Shown piece after piece: positions 5,811-9,340 of a stretch of DNA of 9,340 nucleotides. Within the stretch, counting starts at the first letter, position 1. Every line of letters begins with the position of its first letter. The stretch is from Hyphomicrobiales bacterium. Lineage in GTDB: Bacteria; Pseudomonadota; Alphaproteobacteria; Rhodobacterales; Rhodobacteraceae. The DNA lies in NCBI GenBank assembly GCA_003558415.1, contig PWLT01000060.1, forward strand, positions 1 to 9,340, given 5' to 3'. The position numbers were made by a program, and so were the translations under genes. Under the pieces are notes generated by a model. The model was not told the origin of the DNA and ran no database searches. It saw only the letters and a list, made by a program, of their open reading frames with translations.

Positions 5811-6979
5811 CTCCAGCCGCGCGTGTGCAGGCCGCGATAGAGGTGCTTGAGCGTATCGAGGGCGGCATGCCTGCCGAAAAGGCATTGCTTGGCTGGGCAC
5901 GTTCGAGCCGTTTCGCCGGCTCCGGCGACCGGGCGGCGGTGCGCGATCATGTCTTCGATGCGCTGCGCTGCTGGCGCTCCTACGCGGCGCTGGGTGGGGC
6001 GGCGACGGGGCGCGGACGGATGCTGGGCGCGTCGCGCGCGCGTGGCGACGCGCCGGAGGCCCTTTTCGATGGAGCGCGCCATTCTCCCGCGACGATCACG
6101 GCGCAGGAGCGCGCGCATCTGGCCGCGCCGGTGACGATGCCACAGACCGTGGCGCTCGACTGTCCCGACTGGCTCGCCCCCGAACTGTGCCGCTCGCTGG
6201 GCGCGGATTTCGTGCCGGTGATGGAGGCGCTGCGCCGGCGTGCGCCGGTTCATCTGCGCGCCAATCTGCTCAAATGCGACCGCGAGGCGGCTCTTGCCGC
6301 GCTCCAGGCCGAGGATATCGCGGCGCGGCCCTCCCCGATCGCAGGCACCGCGATCGAGGTGGCGGGCAATCCGCGGCGGTTGCGCCGGACGCGCGCCTTC
6401 ACCGAGGGGCTGGTGGAATTGCAGGACGCCGCTTCCCAGGCGGTGGTCGAGGCGCTTCGCCTCGCGCCGGGACAGCGGGTGCTGGATTATTGCGCCGGCG
6501 GAGGCGGCAAGGCGTTGGCGATGGCGGCGCGGATCGGTGGTCGGGTTCATGCCCATGATGCGGATGCGCACCGCATGGCCGACCTGCCCGGACGCGCCGC
6601 GCGCGCGGGCGCGCAGATAGAGCGGCTCGATGCCGCGATACTGGAGCGACAGCCGCCCTTCGATCTGGTGCTCGTCGATGCGCCCTGTTCCGGCAGCGGA
6701 AGCTGGCGCCGCACGCCGGAGGCGAAATGGCGCCTCTCGCCCGAACGGTTGGGGCAGTTGCAACAGCTTCAGGAATCAATTCTCGCGCGCGCTTCCCGAC
6801 TGGTGGCGCCGGGCGGCTGGCTGGCCTATGCGACCTGTTCGCTGCTGGAATCGGAAAACGAATCCGCAATCGCGCGCTTTCGGCACGCGGCGCCCGGCTG
6901 GAAATGCACCGCTCAGCGACGGTGGAGCCCAAGCGCGGGCGCGGATGGCTTCTTCCTCGCCATCCTGACGCCAGCCTGA
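5807..6979 (+). CDS. rsmB: RsmB/NOP2-family RNA m5C methyltransferase
   Basis: This 390-aa S-adenosylmethionine-dependent enzyme of the RsmB (Sun) family methylates cytosine at C5 in RNA, in E. coli position 967 of 16S rRNA. Residues 1 to about 130 resemble the NusB-like RNA-binding region seen at the N terminus of RsmB, and the Rossmann-fold catalytic domain begins near 215. Visible motifs are the SAM-binding DYCAGGGGKA (227-236), acidic HDAD (250-253), motif IV DAPCSGSGSWRRTPEAKW with Cys294, and motif VI ATCSLLESENE with the nucleophile Cys344. Both family cysteines are present. Motif I differs from the usual CAAPGGKT. It is slightly shorter than E. coli RsmB (429 aa). GAGG at 5795-5798 serves the ATG at 5807. 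It is divergent from soeABC and followed by cckA. The exact rRNA target is inferred. Confidence 0.92.
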   Translation: MTPAARVQAAIEVLERIEGGMPAEKALLGWARSSRFAGSGDRAAVRDHVFDALRCWRSYAALGGAATGRGRMLGASRARGDAPEALFDGARHSPATITAQERAHLAAPVTMPQTVALDCPDWLAPELCRSLGADFVPVMEALRRRAPVHLRANLLKCDREAALAALQAEDIAARPSPIAGTAIEVAGNPRRLRRTRAFTEGLVELQDAASQAVVEALRLAPGQRVLDYCAGGGGKALAMAARIGGRVHAHDADAHRMADLPGRAARAGAQIERLDAAILERQPPFDLVLVDAPCSGSGSWRRTPEAKWRLSPERLGQLQQLQESILARASRLVAPGGWLAYATCSLLESENESAIARFRHAAPGWKCTAQRRWSPSAGADGFFLAILTPA

Positions 6980-7007
6980 CGACATTGCCCGCACAACTCG
7001 TGATTGC

Positions 7008-7036
7008 TTGCCTGCGGATGTTAATCGCGATTTAAT
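7008..7036 (+). promoter_or_regulatory. Putative sigma-70-type promoter of cckA
   Basis: TTGCCT at 7008-7013 (four of six matches to TTGACA) is followed, after exactly 17 bases, by TTTAAT at 7031-7036 (five of six matches to TATAAT). This would start transcription near 7043, about 40 bases before the GTG start of cckA. The prediction is by eye, and read-through from rsmB is also possible because no terminator is seen between the genes. Confidence 0.4.
7021..7035 (+). promoter_or_regulatory. CtrA-type binding box upstream of cckA
   Basis: The sequence is TTAA-TCGCGAT-TTAA, an exact TTAA-N7-TTAA. This is the full recognition motif of the response regulator CtrA in Caulobacter and other Alphaproteobacteria, without the trailing C often found. 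It lies 47 bases before the cckA start and overlaps the spacer and -10 of the putative promoter. CckA is the kinase at the head of the CckA-ChpT-CtrA phosphorelay, so the site would create feedback. A position over the -10 would suggest repression; this is inference. Confidence 0.55.
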
Positions 7037-7081
7037 ATTTCGCGCGCGCAATGGGGAGAGGACGAATCCGGAGCGGGGGCA

Positions 7082-9340
7082 GTGCTGGTGTCGCAATCGG
7101 CCTACAGGACGCAGACCTTGGGGCGCACGGCTGGCGCGCTCGCACCCTCGGCCCTGCCGCTCCTCTTCGTCGCGGCGCTCTTTGCCGTACTCGCCTGGCT
7201 GGTGGCGGATCGTGTCTACAGCCTCGCGCTGCTCGCCGTCGCTGCAACGCTGGTATGTCTGCTCGCGCTGTTGCGTTTGCTCGCCTGGTTGGATGCGCGC
7301 GCGCAGGCGCGCTCGAACGACCGGATCGCCGAATTCGTCGCGCATGACGCAGCGCCAAGCTTCACCACCGACGCCGATGGCCGAATCGGATACCAGAACG
7401 GCGTGGCCGAGCGGCGCTTCGGCAAGCGCTGCGGCCAGACCATGGTCCGTGCGCTCGGCGATCTCTTCGCCAACCCCTCGGCGGTGCTCCACAGGCTGCA
7501 GAACCGTGCCCTGGCGGTGGGATCGGCGCGCGAGGATGTCGTGACCCGGCAGGGACATGTCCGGCTTTCGGTGCATCAGATCGGTGCGCATGGTTTCCTG
7601 TGGCGGCTCGAGGAGATGGTGGATCGCAGTACCGGCGGGCGGGGCGCGGAGTCGCTCAGCCTGCCGATGCTCACCGCCAGCAAGTCGGGCACGATCCTGT
7701 TCATGAACGAGGCGATGCGCCGGCTCGTCGGCGGGCGGGTGCGCACGCTCGATCGCATCTTCCCCTACCTGCCGCTGCGTTCGGGCGAGGAGACGGAGAT
7801 CACTGGCGCCGAGGGACCGATCCGCGCGCTCGTCGCGGAGCTGGCCGGCGCGAGCGGTCGGCGCGAGATCTATCTGATCCCCGCCGCCCTGGATGGCCGC
7901 CCGCGCGCGGCGAAGGGGGAGTTCGAGGATCTGCCCGTGGCGCTCGTGAAGCTTCGCCCCGATGGCGGGGTGATCGCGGCGAATCGCTGTGCCCGCGACC
8001 TCCTCGGCCTGCCGCAGCAGCCCGAGGCCGCGGTCGAGACCAATCTGTCCGCGCTCATCGATGGCCCCGGCCGTCCGGTGACGGAGTGGCTGGGCGATGC
8101 CATGGCCGGTCTGGCGGAGAATCGCCCGCAGACCGTGCGGGTGCGCGGGTTCGAAGAAGACTCCTATGTGCAGGTCACCCTGCGCCGGATCTCCGAGGAT
8201 GGGCAGCCGGGCATCCTCTGTGTCCTCAACGATGCGACCGAGTTCGTCTCGCTCGAGGCGCAATTCACCCAGAGCCAGAAGATGCAGGCCATCGGACAGC
8301 TCGCTGGCGGGGTGGCGCATGACTTTAACAATCTGCTCACGGCGATCTCGGGCCATTGCGATCTCTTGCTGCTGCGTCGCGACAAGGGTGATCCGGATTA
8401 CGCCGATCTGATGCAGATCCATCAGAACGCGAACCGGGCGGGAACCCTCGTGTCACAACTGCTTGCCTTCTCGCGCAAGCAGACCATGGCGCCCGAAGTG
8501 CTCGACCTGCGCGACACGCTCGCCGATCTGGGCCATCTGCTCGACAGGCTCGTCGGTGAAAAGGTGAGCCTCTTGCTGCGCCACGAGCCCGAGCTGCGCA
8601 CTGTTCGCGCCGATCGGCGCCAGCTTGAACAGGTGATCGTGAACCTGGTGGTCAATGCGCGCGATGCCATGCCCGAGGGCGGCACCATCTCCATCGAGAC
8701 GCGCAACTGCACGCTTCTCGAGGAATTCGCGCGCGACCGGGCCCGCGTCCCTCCCGGCGATTATGTCCTGGTGCAAGTCAGTGACGAAGGAGAGGGGATC
8801 GCCCCCGAGAAGCGCGACAAGATATTCGAGCCCTTCTTCACCACCAAGCGCGCCGGCGAGGGCACCGGGCTCGGCCTGTCCACCGCCTATGGGATCATGA
8901 AGCAGACGGGCGGTTTCATCTTCGCCGATCACGGCGATGAAGGTGGGACCACCTTCACGCTCTATCTGCCGGTCTGTGATTATTCCCCGGAGACGGAACC
9001 GGTAGCGTTCTCCGAGCGTCCCGTGATGCCGCAAAGGCGGGAGGGCGACGACGTGATCCTGCTGGTCGAGGACGAGGCGCCCGTGCGCGCCTTCGCCTCA
9101 CGCGCCCTTCGGTTGCAGGGCTACACGGTGCTGGAGGCGGAGACGGCCGAGGACGCACTCGAGACGCTGAGCGACGAGGCATTGCATGTCGACATGTTCG
9201 TGACCGATGTGGTGATGCCCGGAATGGATGGTCCGAGCTGGGTGCGCGAGGCGCTCAAGCTGCGCCCGCAGGCGCGCGTGGTCTTCGTCTCGGGCTATGC
9301 CGATGATGTCTTCGCCTCGGGCGAGCCCGAGATTCCCAAC
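7082..9340 (+). CDS. cckA: Hybrid histidine kinase CckA (3' end beyond window)
   Basis: Membrane-bound hybrid kinase that starts the CckA-ChpT-CtrA phosphorelay; in Rhodobacteraceae this controls motility and gene transfer agent production. Two membrane helices lie at residues 19-42 and 47-69. PAS-like sensor segments follow (about 85-175, 193-270 and 283-390). The HisKA domain has His413 in GGVAHDFNNLLTAISGH. The ATPase domain has the N box NLVVNARDAM (521-530), DEGEGI (568-573), FEPFFTTK (582-589) and GTGLGLS (594-600). The receiver domain begins near 656 (VILLVEDE) with phospho-acceptor Asp709 in TDVVMPGMDG. The frame continues past the window end after 753 codons; the conserved receiver lysine would lie just beyond. 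There is no in-frame ATG near the start. GTG 7082, with GGAG at 7070-7073, is preferred; GTG 7088 is the alternative. Confidence 0.93.
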   Translation, partial: MLVSQSAYRTQTLGRTAGALAPSALPLLFVAALFAVLAWLVADRVYSLALLAVAATLVCLLALLRLLAWLDARAQARSNDRIAEFVAHDAAPSFTTDADGRIGYQNGVAERRFGKRCGQTMVRALGDLFANPSAVLHRLQNRALAVGSAREDVVTRQGHVRLSVHQIGAHGFLWRLEEMVDRSTGGRGAESLSLPMLTASKSGTILFMNEAMRRLVGGRVRTLDRIFPYLPLRSGEETEITGAEGPIRALVAELAGASGRREIYLIPAALDGRPRAAKGEFEDLPVALVKLRPDGGVIAANRCARDLLGLPQQPEAAVETNLSALIDGPGRPVTEWLGDAMAGLAENRPQTVRVRGFEEDSYVQVTLRRISEDGQPGILCVLNDATEFVSLEAQFTQSQKMQAIGQLAGGVAHDFNNLLTAISGHCDLLLLRRDKGDPDYADLMQIHQNANRAGTLVSQLLAFSRKQTMAPEVLDLRDTLADLGHLLDRLVGEKVSLLLRHEPELRTVRADRRQLEQVIVNLVVNARDAMPEGGTISIETRNCTLLEEFARDRARVPPGDYVLVQVSDEGEGIAPEKRDKIFEPFFTTKRAGEGTGLGLSTAYGIMKQTGGFIFADHGDEGGTTFTLYLPVCDYSPETEPVAFSERPVMPQRREGDDVILLVEDEAPVRAFASRALRLQGYTVLEAETAEDALETLSDEALHVDMFVTDVVMPGMDGPSWVREALKLRPQARVVFVSGYADDVFASGEPEIPN

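Noticed and set aside
5666..6763. Upstream extension (to a 403-codon frame) of the small minus-strand frame before soeA
   Set aside because: It is opposite rsmB and shows only reverse-strand shadow composition.
7600..8322. A 240-codon plus-strand frame and an ATG frame at 7051 inside or before cckA
   Set aside because: Both are out of frame with the clear PAS, HisKA, ATPase and receiver motifs, and are Arg/Ala/Gly-rich shadows.
6776..8422. A 548-codon open frame antisense to rsmB and cckA
   Set aside because: It spans two unrelated real genes and their promoter gap on the other strand, with shadow-type composition and no recognisable motif.

Overview
The window looks like a chromosomal piece of a high-GC alphaproteobacterium, most likely of the Rhodobacteraceae (Rhodobacter/Roseobacter group). 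The signs are strong GC bias at third codon positions, a CckA hybrid kinase preceded by a TTAA-N7-TTAA motif (the CtrA recognition sequence), and an RsmB-type methyltransferase with alphaproteobacterial features. No database search was possible, so the taxonomy is inferred.

Layout. Positions 46-135 (minus) hold a complete tRNA-Ser(GGA) with an encoded CCA end. About 200 bases without a recognisable gene follow. Positions 339 to about 1105 are a decayed IS66-family insertion sequence: a probable right terminal end, a tnpC transposase gene reduced by two internal deletions and a late frameshift, and a frameshifted 3' scrap of tnpB that reaches the stop codon of the next gene. Positions 1106-5555 (minus) are a tight three-gene operon with overlapping stop and start codons. 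It encodes a molybdopterin catalytic subunit (937 aa, no Tat signal), a four-cluster ferredoxin-like subunit (255 aa) and an eight-helix DmsC-type membrane anchor (290 aa). The best match is SoeABC, the cytoplasm-facing membrane-bound sulfite dehydrogenase.

A 251-base divergent intergenic region (5556-5806) holds AATTGCAA repeats and a TTGC-N7-GCAA dyad before soeA. It also holds a small ORF with a strong ribosome binding site that overlaps the start of the next gene. Positions 5807-6979 (plus) encode an RsmB/NOP2-family RNA m5C methyltransferase. After a 102-base gap with a putative promoter and CtrA box, positions 7082-9340 (plus) encode the CckA hybrid histidine kinase, cut by the window end after 753 codons, inside the receiver domain.

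Working together: SoeABC would oxidise cytoplasmic sulfite (for example from organosulfonate or thiosulfate breakdown) and pass electrons through FeS clusters to the membrane quinone pool. RsmB and CckA are core housekeeping and regulatory genes. CckA phosphorylates CtrA through ChpT, and the CtrA-like box before cckA suggests feedback within that phosphorelay. I see no CRISPR array, phage, toxin-antitoxin or defence system, and no convincing wholly new system. The items most worth a second look are the CtrA box and the small-ORF/repeat content of the soeA-rsmB intergenic region.
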